From Paenibacillus sp. Soil522 (GTDB taxonomy: Bacteria > Bacillota > Bacilli > Paenibacillales > Paenibacillaceae), in contig NZ_LMRV01000099.1 of assembly GCF_001428245.1 (NCBI RefSeq), forward strand, positions 62,864-126,863: a stretch of 64,000 nt of DNA. The letters are read 5' to 3'. Shown in pieces: positions 8,070 to 16,628 of the stretch (position 1 is the first letter of the stretch; every line of letters starts with the position of its first letter). The notes under the pieces were generated by a model. The model worked only from the letters and a program-made list of their open reading frames with translations, ran no database searches and was not told the origin of the DNA. Made by a program: the position numbers and the translations under genes.

Positions 8070-10040
8070 ATGAATGAAGCATCGTGGAGAAGATTGGAGT
8101 TTGACAAAGTAAAGGCTGGTGTTGTGAGCTTTACCGTATCGCCTGCCGGCCGGTTACTAGCCGAACGGCTCGAGCCCAGCACGAAGTATCGTCAAGTTGA
8201 AGCATGGCTGCAGGAAACGGCGGAGGCTGCGGAACTTCTGGGGAGCGGAGCAAGCATCCCGTTATCCGCAATGGAGGGAATCGATCCGTTTCTGGCGCTG
8301 CTCGGTAAAGGGAGAATTTATAACGAGCAGGAGCTTGAACAATTGTCTGTATGGCTAATGTCTGTCATCCAAATGAAAAAGTATATGAACGGCAAGCGCC
8401 ATATTGCGCCGACGATCGCGGCTTATGCTGACTCGATGTACGATTGTCCTGCGCTTAGGGAAGAGCTGAACCGCTGTATCAGGTATGGGCTGATTACGGA
8501 TCAGGCAAGCGCCGATCTTGCCTATATTCGCAGACATATTTACGCATGTGAAGATAAAATACAAAAAAAAATGGAGCAAGCGCTGAACAAATACCGATCG
8601 TCTCTGCAGGAGCCGGTTATCAGCAAGCGGCGTGACCGATTTGTTATCGCCGTGAAACGGGAGCTGCGCAAGCAGGTGCCTGGTACCGTATGGGATGAAT
8701 CCGCAAGCGGGCAGACCCTGTTCGTTGAGCCCGCCGATGCAGCCGAACTTCAGGTAGAGCTGCAGCAATGGAAGGGCGCGGAGGAGCGGGAGCGCACCGT
8801 TATATTGGCCCGATTGTCCGAGCTTGCGGAATCGTTTTCCACTCCGCTGAATCGAAACGTAGAGGCGATGGCCTCGTTCGATTTCATTACCGCACGCGCG
8901 AAGCTGTCTCGTTCTTATAACGGTAACAGAATCAAGTTGTCGGAGCAGCCGGTCATTCGTCTTGAAGGCGCTCGTCATCCTTTATTGGGGCAAAACAGCG
9001 TACCGCTGCATGTTGAGCTTGGCTATGGCTGGAAACAGCTTATCATTACGGGTCCGAATACCGGGGGCAAAACAGTGACTTTGAAAATCATTGGCTTATT
9101 TGTTCTCATGGTGCAATCGGGACTTCTCGTGCCAGCCGAGAAGGGCAGCGAGATCGGCGTGTTCCAGCATGTAATCGCGGATGTTGGGGACGGCCAGAGT
9201 CTGGAACAGTCGCTCAGTACTTTCTCCTCTCATATAACGGTGCTCAAGCAAATGCTTCAATCAGCTGGCCCTAGAGCACTGCTTCTGCTTGATGAGCTGG
9301 CAGCAGGCACCGATCCTACAGAAGGCATCGCGCTTTCAATCGCGTTATTAGAGCAGCTGCTAAAGCGAGGGGCATTGGCGGCGGCTACGACACACTATAA
9401 TGAGATCAAAGCTTTCGCCGCCCGCACAGCAGGCTGCCAAAACGGAAGAATGGCGTTTGACGCGGTAACTTTAAAGCCTCTATATCGTCTAGAGATGGGG
9501 GAAGCGGGAGATAGTCATGCATTTGCAATCGCAAGGCGCTTTGGCTTGCCGGAAGAGGTCATGCAGCGTGCGGAGCAGCTGTTAGAGCGGAAGAAAGATT
9601 ATACTTCAAAGGAATTCGTAATGGAGCTTCAAGCCAATCGAATTAATGGCCAGGAGCTGTCATTAACATTGAATTCAGATCAAGGGCCAGGTACTGTCGA
9701 AGCCTCTAAAACTGAGGAAGTAGTGAAAGCGGTCAAAACAGCAGCTAAGCCGTTTGAAAAAGGCGATGCCGTATGGATTTATCCGCTCGAGAGAATGGGT
9801 GTCGTGTACCGCCCTGCGGATGAACGAGGAAACGTTATTGTCCAGGTGCAGGGCCGGAAGCTTACCTTCAACCACAAGCGGATCAAGCTATATATTGCCA
9901 AAACGAAGCTATATCCGGATGAGCAGTATGATTTGGATATCGTATTTGAATCGAAGGAAAACAGAAAAGCCCGCAAGCTGATGAATCGCAAGCATGTGGA
10001 AGGTTTGACGATCGTTACGCCGGAGAAAGATATTTATTAG
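8070..10040 (+). CDS. MutS2-like ATPase lacking the Smr domain
   Basis: A 656-residue member of the MutS2 branch of the MutS family. The core and lever helices are followed by Walker A GPNTGGKTVTLK (near 330) and Walker B LLLLDELAAGTDP (near 405). Normal MutS2 is about 780 residues and ends in an Smr nuclease domain; here the chain stops after a KOW/linker-like region with no Smr motif. ATG at 8070 has GGAGGAGG upstream; a longer frame from 7956 would begin inside a terminator and is rejected. MutS2 proteins suppress recombination and act on collided ribosomes. A version without Smr may have another role. Confidence 0.85.
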   Translation: MNEASWRRLEFDKVKAGVVSFTVSPAGRLLAERLEPSTKYRQVEAWLQETAEAAELLGSGASIPLSAMEGIDPFLALLGKGRIYNEQELEQLSVWLMSVIQMKKYMNGKRHIAPTIAAYADSMYDCPALREELNRCIRYGLITDQASADLAYIRRHIYACEDKIQKKMEQALNKYRSSLQEPVISKRRDRFVIAVKRELRKQVPGTVWDESASGQTLFVEPADAAELQVELQQWKGAEERERTVILARLSELAESFSTPLNRNVEAMASFDFITARAKLSRSYNGNRIKLSEQPVIRLEGARHPLLGQNSVPLHVELGYGWKQLIITGPNTGGKTVTLKIIGLFVLMVQSGLLVPAEKGSEIGVFQHVIADVGDGQSLEQSLSTFSSHITVLKQMLQSAGPRALLLLDELAAGTDPTEGIALSIALLEQLLKRGALAAATTHYNEIKAFAARTAGCQNGRMAFDAVTLKPLYRLEMGEAGDSHAFAIARRFGLPEEVMQRAEQLLERKKDYTSKEFVMELQANRINGQELSLTLNSDQGPGTVEASKTEEVVKAVKTAAKPFEKGDAVWIYPLERMGVVYRPADERGNVIVQVQGRKLTFNHKRIKLYIAKTKLYPDEQYDLDIVFESKENRKARKLMNRKHVEGLTIVTPEKDIY

Positions 10041-10061
10041 CTAATGCATGTATAGCTCCTT

Positions 10062-10108
10062 ATAAAAACGCTAGAAACAGCTGAGGTTCGATTTCCCCGG
10101 CTGTTTCT
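10062..10108 (-). terminator. Intrinsic terminator of thiN
   Basis: AGAAACAGC and GCTGTTTCT arms; on the minus strand they are followed by AGCGTTTTTATA. It lies directly after the minus-strand thiN gene. There is no T-run on the plus side. Confidence 0.7.
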
Positions 10109-10127
10109 GCTGTCAATGCGTGGCGGA

Positions 10128-10766
10128 CTAATCGCGGCTTTGAATGACCAGCAATAAGCCCTCACGTATTTCAATCTTTCCGGTAGGGGAGAGCAACACA
10201 TTGCTAATTCCGAGCGACTGGCCAATCGTTAAGTCCCCATCGTTAAGCGGATATTGGAACCCGGTCAGCGTAATGCCTTCAACTCGCATCGAGAGCGGAA
10301 GCAATGAAACATTGGGGTAGCCTTGCTGTTCAATGATTAATTGGTCTGCCACAAGCGAAATTTTGTTATGAGCATCAACGATCGTCGCGCTTACCTGCTG
10401 CTTGGCCGCAAGCGCGAGCAGGTGAACATTCGCGAGCGAATGGTCAAACCTGGTTCCTAGAGCGCCGAGAATCACTAATTCACGAGGCTGCATATCAAGT
10501 GCAAGCCGCACGGCCATTTCAGTATCTGTGTAGTTTTTGTCGATAGGGTCGCAGGAGATCGTTTGACCGCTGCTTTTACGAATGACAAGCAGCTCATCCT
10601 CGGTCACCGAGTCGAAGTCGCCGATTGCAATATCCGGATGCAGTCCCTGCGAGATAAGAAATATGGCGCCGCTATCTGCTCCAATGAGCAAATCATCGGC
10701 ATTAATATGTGCTAAAGCCCAAGCGCCAAGCTGGCCGCCCGTGCAAATAACGATGCGAGGCTGCAT
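10128..10766 (-). CDS. thiN: Thiamine pyrophosphokinase
   Basis: A 212-residue cytosolic enzyme that transfers pyrophosphate from ATP to thiamine, giving thiamine diphosphate. Seen: the nucleotide/metal motif IGDFDSV near residue 49, DKNYTDTEMAV near 77 (thiamine and metal site), and GALGTRFDHSLAN near 100. Length is normal for bacterial ThiN. It stands alone on the minus strand, divergent from the following channel gene. It supplies cofactor for enzymes such as the pyruvate dehydrogenase E1 encoded nearby. No TPP riboswitch was seen upstream. Confidence 0.93.
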   Translation of the reverse strand: MQPRIVICTGGQLGAWALAHINADDLLIGADSGAIFLISQGLHPDIAIGDFDSVTEDELLVIRKSSGQTISCDPIDKNYTDTEMAVRLALDMQPRELVILGALGTRFDHSLANVHLLALAAKQQVSATIVDAHNKISLVADQLIIEQQGYPNVSLLPLSMRVEGITLTGFQYPLNDGDLTIGQSLGISNVLLSPTGKIEIREGLLLVIQSRD

Positions 10767-10984
10767 AACGTACTATCCTTTCTCATTAAGGGGAGTCTGT
10801 TTCAAACATTTCAAGTATAAAGCTTAGTGTTCTATAAAAACTAGAGGTATCCGAATAACATTCTTTACCGTTTAAAAAAACCGCGAAATTTGTCGTTGCG
10901 AAACGACATGCTCCCAGCTAAAATGGTGAAGGAAGCACCGGCGAAAAGTGTCGGCTCATGGACGGGAAGCGAGGAGTTATAGCA

Positions 10985-11629
10985 GTGAGTATGGATATTT
11001 TTGGGATTTTCAGTATTATCGGCACGATAGCCTTCGCAGTCAGCGGAGCGATTGTTGCCATGGAAGAAGAGTACGATATATTAGGCGTATTCGTGCTTGG
11101 CTTGGTTACGGCCTTCGGCGGGGGGGTCGTGCGCAATCTCTTGATCGGCATGCCGGTAACGTCGCTCTGGAACCAGGGCTACCTGCTGAAAATTGCGCTG
11201 ATCGCGATGACGATCGCCTTTTTGCTGCCGGTCGTCTGGATTCAGCGCTGGCGGCGGAGCGAAGCTTTTTTTGATGCGATCGGCTTATCCGCCTTTGCCA
11301 TTCAGGGGGCGCTTTATGCGACGCAAATGAAGCATCCGCTCAGTGCTGTCCTCGTTGCAGCCATGCTGACGGGAATTGGCGGCGGAATTATCCGCGACGT
11401 GCTGGCTGGACGCAAGCCTCTTGTGCTCAAGGATGAAATTTATGCGGTATGGGCGATGCTTGCGGGACTTGTTATCGGGCTCGGCTGGATTAAATCGACC
11501 TTGGAGCTGTTGTTTTTATTCATCGTCATCATCAGCTTCCGGATGCTGTCTGTTTATTTCAAATGGAAGCTGCCGCGCCGCTCTCTACAAATCGATACGG
11601 CTCATGAACAGCAGAAAAGAGGTAACTAA
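10985..11629 (+). CDS. TRIC-type trimeric intracellular cation channel (YadS/UPF0126 family)
   Basis: A 214-residue membrane protein with seven hydrophobic segments and two repeats, each with a glycine-rich helix break: TAFGGGVVRNLL near 45 and TGIGGGIIRDVLAG near 130. Prokaryotic TRIC homologues of this kind are potassium/cation-permeable channels. GTG at 10985 has GAGGAG with ideal spacing; an ATG at 10958 has no ribosome site and adds hydrophilic residues. The stop overlaps the next gene by one base (TAATG), so the two are cotranscribed. Confidence 0.88.
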   Translation: MSMDIFGIFSIIGTIAFAVSGAIVAMEEEYDILGVFVLGLVTAFGGGVVRNLLIGMPVTSLWNQGYLLKIALIAMTIAFLLPVVWIQRWRRSEAFFDAIGLSAFAIQGALYATQMKHPLSAVLVAAMLTGIGGGIIRDVLAGRKPLVLKDEIYAVWAMLAGLVIGLGWIKSTLELLFLFIVIISFRMLSVYFKWKLPRRSLQIDTAHEQQKRGN

Positions 11630-12117
11630 TGAAAGCTCGTATTTTGTTCGTTTGTCTTGGTAACATCTGCCGGTCCCCGATGGCAGAAGCGGTTATGCGC
11701 CATCAAGTTGAGCTAGTGCATTTGTCAGAGAGCATCGAGGTTGATTCTGCAGGAACAGGCGACTGGCATTTGGGCCATCCGCCGCATGAGGGCACCCGGA
11801 AGCAATTGGATCAGCACCTTATTTCATATCAAGGAATGAAGGCCCGATTAGTGACTACGGGTGACTTCGAGACTTTCGATTATATTGTTTGCATGGATAC
11901 GAACAATTTGCGTGATGTACGCAAGCTGCTGAGCAAGGCGGAGGGAGAAGGGGAGCGAACGCGGCTTTTCACCTTTATGGAGCTTCTGCCGGACAAAGGA
12001 ATGGCCGATGTGCCTGATCCTTATTATGACGGCAATTTCTCCTTCGTCTATGAGCTGGTGGAAAGCGGCTGCAAGGAGCTGCTGAAGCGGGTTCGGGCTG
12101 ATTTGAAACTGGTTTAA
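11629..12117 (+). CDS. Low-molecular-weight protein tyrosine phosphatase
   Basis: A 162-residue enzyme with the P-loop CLGNICRSP at residues 9-17 (nucleophile C9, R15) and the acid loop VPDPYYDG near 127. These are the marks of LMW-PTPs, which dephosphorylate phosphotyrosine, or phosphoarginine in the YwlE branch. Threonine is normal at the fourth loop position in arginine phosphatases; here it is I, favouring tyrosine. It overlaps the TRIC gene by one base and is followed by a strong terminator. Confidence 0.93.
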   Translation: MKARILFVCLGNICRSPMAEAVMRHQVELVHLSESIEVDSAGTGDWHLGHPPHEGTRKQLDQHLISYQGMKARLVTTGDFETFDYIVCMDTNNLRDVRKLLSKAEGEGERTRLFTFMELLPDKGMADVPDPYYDGNFSFVYELVESGCKELLKRVRADLKLV

Positions 12118-12134
12118 ACAAGCAAATAAAAGTG

Positions 12135-12184
12135 AAGAAGCTGTCCAAGGTCCTCGCGGAGCCAGCTGGACAGCTTCTTTTTTT
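12135..12184 (+). terminator. Intrinsic terminator between convergent genes
   Basis: Arms AAGAAGCTGTCCA and TGGACAGCTTCTT followed by a run of T. It ends the TRIC/phosphatase operon and lies 4 bases from the end of the convergent esterase. Confidence 0.85.
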
Positions 12185-12187
12185 ATG

Positions 12188-12925
12188 TTATTCAACCTCG
12201 ATAAAATAGGCGAGCGCTTGACCGAGCTCCTTCTGCCAAAAGCCCCACTGATGCTTGCCATCCTTCTCTTCATAGAAGATGTCTGCTTGCTTTAGCGCAA
12301 GTAGCGCCCTCGCATTGCGGTTCAAAGCGACGAAATCGAATACGCCGCGATCGGTTTCATAGGCGTCCTCCTGCAGGCCGACTATCATGTAAATCGACAA
12401 CCAGCTAAGGTCGCCGGCTTTAGAAATCATATTTTGCGAGACGCCATAAAAAGCACCGGATAAGGACATTACGCGAGTAAAGAGATGGGGGTAGGACAGC
12501 GCCAAATGCAGAGAAACCGATCCGCCAAGTGAATCGCCTGCCAGTAACCGGTGTTCAGGCTCTTGTCTCACGGCATAACGCTCCTCAACGAACGGAATCA
12601 GCTCTTCTGCAAAAAAACGAATATATGCATGATGTCGAATGCCGTCTGGCGCATATTCCTCCGTGCGCAGCTTTTTGTCCACATCGACCCCTACGATAAT
12701 GAAGGGCTCGAGTCCCTCATCCAAAATCAGACGGGTAGCGGTAGTCGCAATCCGGCCGAAATTGAAAAAGTCCTCGCCATCCTGGCAATATACGACTGGA
12801 TAACTAAGCACTTCATTGTAGCCGGGCGGCAAAAAGATCCGCAAATTGCGCGTTTGCTCCGGCAAATAGCGGCTTGGCACCGATTCTTTCACAATCGTTC
12901 TCTTTAAATATCGCTCATCTGTCAT
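12188..12925 (-). CDS. Esterase of the Fes/esterase-D (alpha/beta-hydrolase) family
   Basis: A 245-residue alpha/beta hydrolase. The nucleophile elbow is GDSLGG near residue 127; an early LPPGYNE and YPVVYCQDGEDFF segment matches the enterochelin-esterase-like group (YbbA/BesA relatives). The catalytic His is probably in GKHQWGFW near the end. It has no signal peptide, so it acts in the cytoplasm. Some relatives cleave siderophore esters, but there are no siderophore genes nearby, so the substrate stays open. AGGAGAGA precedes the ATG. Confidence 0.85.
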   Translation of the reverse strand: MTDERYLKRTIVKESVPSRYLPEQTRNLRIFLPPGYNEVLSYPVVYCQDGEDFFNFGRIATTATRLILDEGLEPFIIVGVDVDKKLRTEEYAPDGIRHHAYIRFFAEELIPFVEERYAVRQEPEHRLLAGDSLGGSVSLHLALSYPHLFTRVMSLSGAFYGVSQNMISKAGDLSWLSIYMIVGLQEDAYETDRGVFDFVALNRNARALLALKQADIFYEEKDGKHQWGFWQKELGQALAYFIEVE

Positions 12926-13128
12926 TTCTTTCTCTCCTAACGGATTGGTTTATTGAATGGAATGGTTCTGATGTGGGTAAACAATAGAAAGGTAATCATG
13001 GAAATCGCATCTATTTCTGTTCTGTTGTATTATGCTGTTATACTAAAAAAATAACGCTGTAGCATATACAATTTCTTAATAGAATGATGAGAATCAGCGA
13101 AAAAACAACGGTTTTTTTGTTTTTTGCT

Positions 13129-13158
13129 TTGACCATTTTAGTTAAACAGGTTTATAAT
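13129..13158 (+). promoter_or_regulatory. Promoter of pdhABCD
   Basis: TTGACC at 13129-13134 and TATAAT at 13153-13158 with an 18-base spacer, 57 bases ahead of the pdhA start. Confidence 0.7.
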
Positions 13159-13215
13159 AATTCTATAACAGAGGTAAACGATTTTCAAATATTTCGATTG
13201 AGGTGAGCGTTCAAA

Positions 13216-14283
13216 ATGAGCAAATTGCCATACGAAGTTCAAACGGAACCGGTAACTCCGCTATCTGTCTTGTCACTCGACGGGGAAGTTGTTAATCCGG
13301 AATTAGTGCCTGCATTGTCCGATGATCAATTAAAAGAAGTTATGTACCGCATGGTATTTACCCGTACGTGGGATGAGCGCGCTGTTAACCTTGGACGTCA
13401 AGGCAGACTTGGCTTCTACGCTCCGGTTTCCGGTCAAGAAGCATCGATGGTCGGCAGTGAATACGCTTTGAATAAAGATGATTTCATTTGCCCGGGATAC
13501 CGTGATATGCCGCAGCTGGTATGGCACGGCTTGCCGCTGTATCAAGCTTTCCTATATTCGCGCGGTCACCAGCATGGTGGACAAATTCCGCAGGATGTAC
13601 ATGTGCTTATGCCGCAAATTATTATCGGCGCACAAATTTTGCACGCAACGGGCGTTGCAATGGCATTTAAGAAAAAGAACGAAAAGCGCGTAGCTATTAC
13701 GTATACAGGCGACGGCGGTTCGTCTGAAGGCGATTTCTACGAAGGCATGAACTTCGCAGGCGCTTTCAAGCTGCCGGTCATCTATGTCGTTCAAAATAAC
13801 GGCTACGCGATTACGACACCTTACGCTAAGCAAACGGCTGCTCTTTCTGTTGCGCACAAAGCTGTAGCTGCCGGTATTAAAGGCATTCAAGTAGACGGAA
13901 TGGACGTGCTTGCGGTTATTAAAGCGGTTCAAGAAGCTGCAGAACGCGGACGCAATGGGGAAGGCGCTACATTAATTGAAATGATTACTTATCGTTACCG
14001 TCCGCACTCCTTGGCTGACGATACGACAAAATACCGTACTAAAGATGAGGAAGCGGAATGGGCTCCTAGAGATCCGCTCGTTCGTTTCGGAAAATATTTA
14101 GAGAAAAAAGGTTTGTGGTCGGAAGAAGATACAAACCGCGTGAAAGAAGAAGCAAAAGCGACAGTAAACGAGCACATCAAAAAAGCCGAAGCAGTTGAGA
14201 AAATGACGGTTGCAGGCTTAATCGATTCGATGTTTGAAACGATACCGCAACATCTGGAAGAGCAAAAGGCCGATTTTCAATAG
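13216..14283 (+). CDS. pdhA: Pyruvate dehydrogenase E1 component, alpha subunit
   Basis: A 355-residue subunit that with PdhB decarboxylates pyruvate using thiamine diphosphate and passes the acetyl group to the E2 lipoyl arm. The ThDP motif runs from GDGGSSEGDFYEG (near 165) to VVQNNGYA (near 193); the phosphorylation-loop-like segment is YRYRPHSLADDTTKYR near 258. GAGGTGAG precedes the ATG. First gene of pdhABCD, 20 bases before pdhB, with a strong promoter. A branched-chain 2-oxoacid complex is possible by family, but the four-gene order favours PDH. Confidence 0.95.
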   Translation: MSKLPYEVQTEPVTPLSVLSLDGEVVNPELVPALSDDQLKEVMYRMVFTRTWDERAVNLGRQGRLGFYAPVSGQEASMVGSEYALNKDDFICPGYRDMPQLVWHGLPLYQAFLYSRGHQHGGQIPQDVHVLMPQIIIGAQILHATGVAMAFKKKNEKRVAITYTGDGGSSEGDFYEGMNFAGAFKLPVIYVVQNNGYAITTPYAKQTAALSVAHKAVAAGIKGIQVDGMDVLAVIKAVQEAAERGRNGEGATLIEMITYRYRPHSLADDTTKYRTKDEEAEWAPRDPLVRFGKYLEKKGLWSEEDTNRVKEEAKATVNEHIKKAEAVEKMTVAGLIDSMFETIPQHLEEQKADFQ

Positions 14284-14303
14284 TAGAGGAGGATCAGACG
14301 ATC

Positions 14304-15281
14304 ATGGCTCAAATGAATATGTTGGAAGCAATTCGCGATGCGATACGCATCGAACTTAAACGCGATTCAAACGTTGTCATCTTCGGTGAGGACGTAGGTA
14401 AGGTCGGCGGAGTATTCCGTGTAACAGAAGGCTTGCAGGAAGAGTTTGGTGAAGATCGCGTGTTCGATACGCCTCTTGCCGAATCGGCGCTTGCAGGTAT
14501 GGCAGTAGGGATGGGCTTGCAGGGCTTCCGTCCAATCGCTGAAATTCAATTCGTAGGCTTTATTTATGAAGCGCTTGACCAAATGTTTGTCCAAGCTGCG
14601 CGTATGCGCTACCGCTCCGGCGGTCGTTACAACTCGCCAATCGTATTCCGTACGCCGTTTGGCGGCGGCGTTAAAGCGGCTGAGCTGCATACGGATTCCC
14701 TTGAAGGCCTTGCTATTCAAACGCCGGGTATCAAAGTAATCATTCCTTCAAATCCATACGACGCAAAAGGCTTGATGATTTCCGCAATCCGCGACAATGA
14801 TCCTGTGTTTTTCATGGAGCATTTGAATCTGTACCGTGCGTTCAAGGCTGAAGTGCCGGAAGGCGAATATACGGTTGAGATCGGCAAAGCGAACGTTGTG
14901 CGTGAAGGCAGCGACGTTACCATCATTACTTACGGTCTTATGGTTCATACAGCTGTTAAGGCAGCGGAAGAGCTGGAAAAAACAGGCGTGAAAGCAGAGG
15001 TTATCGATCTTCGTACGCTGCTTCCGCTTGATATTGATACAATTGTTGCTTCGATCCAAAAAACGAACCGTGCGATTGTCGTTCAAGAAGCTCAAAAAAC
15101 TTCCGGCGTTGCAGCGGAAGTAATTGCTCAAATCAATGAAAAAGCAATCCTGCATCTAGAAGCGCCAGTACTTCGTGTTGCTGGACCGGATACCGTATAT
15201 CCATTTGCACTAGTTGAGGATGCGTGGCTTCCTTCGGTAGCACGTATCTCTGCAGCCGTTCAAAAAGTACTGAATTTTTAA
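14304..15281 (+). CDS. pdhB: Pyruvate dehydrogenase E1 component, beta subunit
   Basis: A 325-residue partner of PdhA. Typical segments are MNMLEAIRDAIRIEL at the start, FGEDVGKVGGVFRVTEGL near 28 (ThDP site glutamate), RTPFGGGVKAAELHTDS near 116, and a C-terminal transketolase-like domain with VIDLRTLLPLD. It carries the E2-binding surface of the E1 heterotetramer. AGGAGGATC precedes the ATG. It is followed after 15 bases by pdhC. Confidence 0.95.
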   Translation: MAQMNMLEAIRDAIRIELKRDSNVVIFGEDVGKVGGVFRVTEGLQEEFGEDRVFDTPLAESALAGMAVGMGLQGFRPIAEIQFVGFIYEALDQMFVQAARMRYRSGGRYNSPIVFRTPFGGGVKAAELHTDSLEGLAIQTPGIKVIIPSNPYDAKGLMISAIRDNDPVFFMEHLNLYRAFKAEVPEGEYTVEIGKANVVREGSDVTIITYGLMVHTAVKAAEELEKTGVKAEVIDLRTLLPLDIDTIVASIQKTNRAIVVQEAQKTSGVAAEVIAQINEKAILHLEAPVLRVAGPDTVYPFALVEDAWLPSVARISAAVQKVLNF

Positions 15282-15296
15282 AGGAGGTTACAAGCG

Positions 15297-16625
15297 GTGG
15301 CTAAATTCGAATATCGTTTCCCGGAGCTCGGCGAAGGCTTGCACGAAGGCGAGATTATTAAAGTGCATATCAAAGCCGGCGACACGGTTACAGATGATGA
15401 TATTATTATGGAAGTTCAAAACGACAAAGCGATCGTGGAAGTACCTTGCCCGGTAAACGGTAAAGTGCTTGAAGTGCTCGTAAAAGACGGCCAAGTGTGT
15501 CACGTTGGCGAGATTGTTGCGTTGATCGACGCGGAAGGCGATTTGCCTGAGCAAGCAGCACCTGCTGCTGAAGCGCCTAAAGCTGAGGCGCCAGCGGCAG
15601 CGGCACCAGTAGCTGAAGCGCCTGCAGCGCAAGCGGCAGCACCAGTACCAGCGGCAGCTCCAAAAGCAGCTGGCGGTCCTGTGCTTGCAACGCCAAGCGT
15701 TCGCAAATTCGCACGTGAGAAAGGCGTAGACCTTACTCAAGTTGGCGGTACTGGCAAAAACGGACGCATCACTCTTGATGACGTTAATGGCTTTGGCGGC
15801 GCGCCTGCAGCTGCTGCTGCGGATACAGCTGCTCCTGCAGTTGAGCAACTAAGCAATGCGGCAGTCGAGTCAAAAGGGGCTGGCGAAGCGAAACCTGCGC
15901 AGACAGTTTCCGGATCACCATACCGTCCTGAAGAGCGCGTGCCTTTCAAAGGCATTCGCAAAATTATCGCAAATGCAATGTCGAAATCGGTGTACACAGC
16001 TCCGCACGTTACCATTATGGATGAGGTTGACGTAACTGAGCTTGTAGCACTCCGTACCAAATATAAGCCTTATGCCGAGAAAAAAGGCTCCAAGCTTACG
16101 TACTTGCCATTCATCGTCAAAGCTCTTGTGGCAGCTTGCCGTGAGTTCCCGATCATGAACGCTACGCTGGACGAGGCAAGCCAAGAAATCGTTCTGCGCA
16201 AATACTACAATATCGGTATCGCTACAGACACAGATAACGGTCTAATCGTTCCTGTTATCGAAGATGCTGATCGTAAAAATCTGTTTAAAATTGCGGATTC
16301 GATACGCGATCTAGCTGTCCGCGGACGCGACGGCAAGTTGGCTGCGAACGAACTGAAAGGCAGTACCATTTCTATTTCAAACATTGGTTCTGCTGGCGGA
16401 ATGTTCTTCACTCCGGTGATCAATTTCCCTGAGGTTGCGATTCTTGGAACTGGCAGAATTACGGAGAAAGCGATCGTTCGTAACGGCGAAATCGTTGCAG
16501 CTCCTGTAATGGCACTTTCACTCAGCTTCGATCACCGCCTCATCGACGGTGCAACGGCTCAAAACTTTATGAATTACATCAAAACACTTCTGGGTCAACC
16601 GGAACTGTTCATAATGGAGGTATAA
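15297..16625 (+). CDS. pdhC: Dihydrolipoamide acetyltransferase (PDH E2)
   Basis: A 442-residue E2 core protein. One lipoyl domain (residues 1-78, lipoyl lysine K44 in VQNDKAIVEV), an Ala/Pro-rich mobile linker (about 80-125), a peripheral-subunit-binding domain (PSVRKFAREKG, near 131-165), a second Ala-rich linker, and the catalytic domain ending with SFDHRLIDGA (catalytic His and Asp). It transfers acetyl from lipoamide to CoA. Start is GTG, with AAAGGAGG upstream. Length is normal for Bacillus-type E2. Confidence 0.95.
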   Translation: MAKFEYRFPELGEGLHEGEIIKVHIKAGDTVTDDDIIMEVQNDKAIVEVPCPVNGKVLEVLVKDGQVCHVGEIVALIDAEGDLPEQAAPAAEAPKAEAPAAAAPVAEAPAAQAAAPVPAAAPKAAGGPVLATPSVRKFAREKGVDLTQVGGTGKNGRITLDDVNGFGGAPAAAAADTAAPAVEQLSNAAVESKGAGEAKPAQTVSGSPYRPEERVPFKGIRKIIANAMSKSVYTAPHVTIMDEVDVTELVALRTKYKPYAEKKGSKLTYLPFIVKALVAACREFPIMNATLDEASQEIVLRKYYNIGIATDTDNGLIVPVIEDADRKNLFKIADSIRDLAVRGRDGKLAANELKGSTISISNIGSAGGMFFTPVINFPEVAILGTGRITEKAIVRNGEIVAAPVMALSLSFDHRLIDGATAQNFMNYIKTLLGQPELFIMEV

Positions 16626-16628
16626 GAA

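Noticed and set aside
15530..15680. DNA repeat array in pdhC
   Set aside because: The GC-rich repetitive codons encode the normal Ala/Pro linker of the E2 protein.
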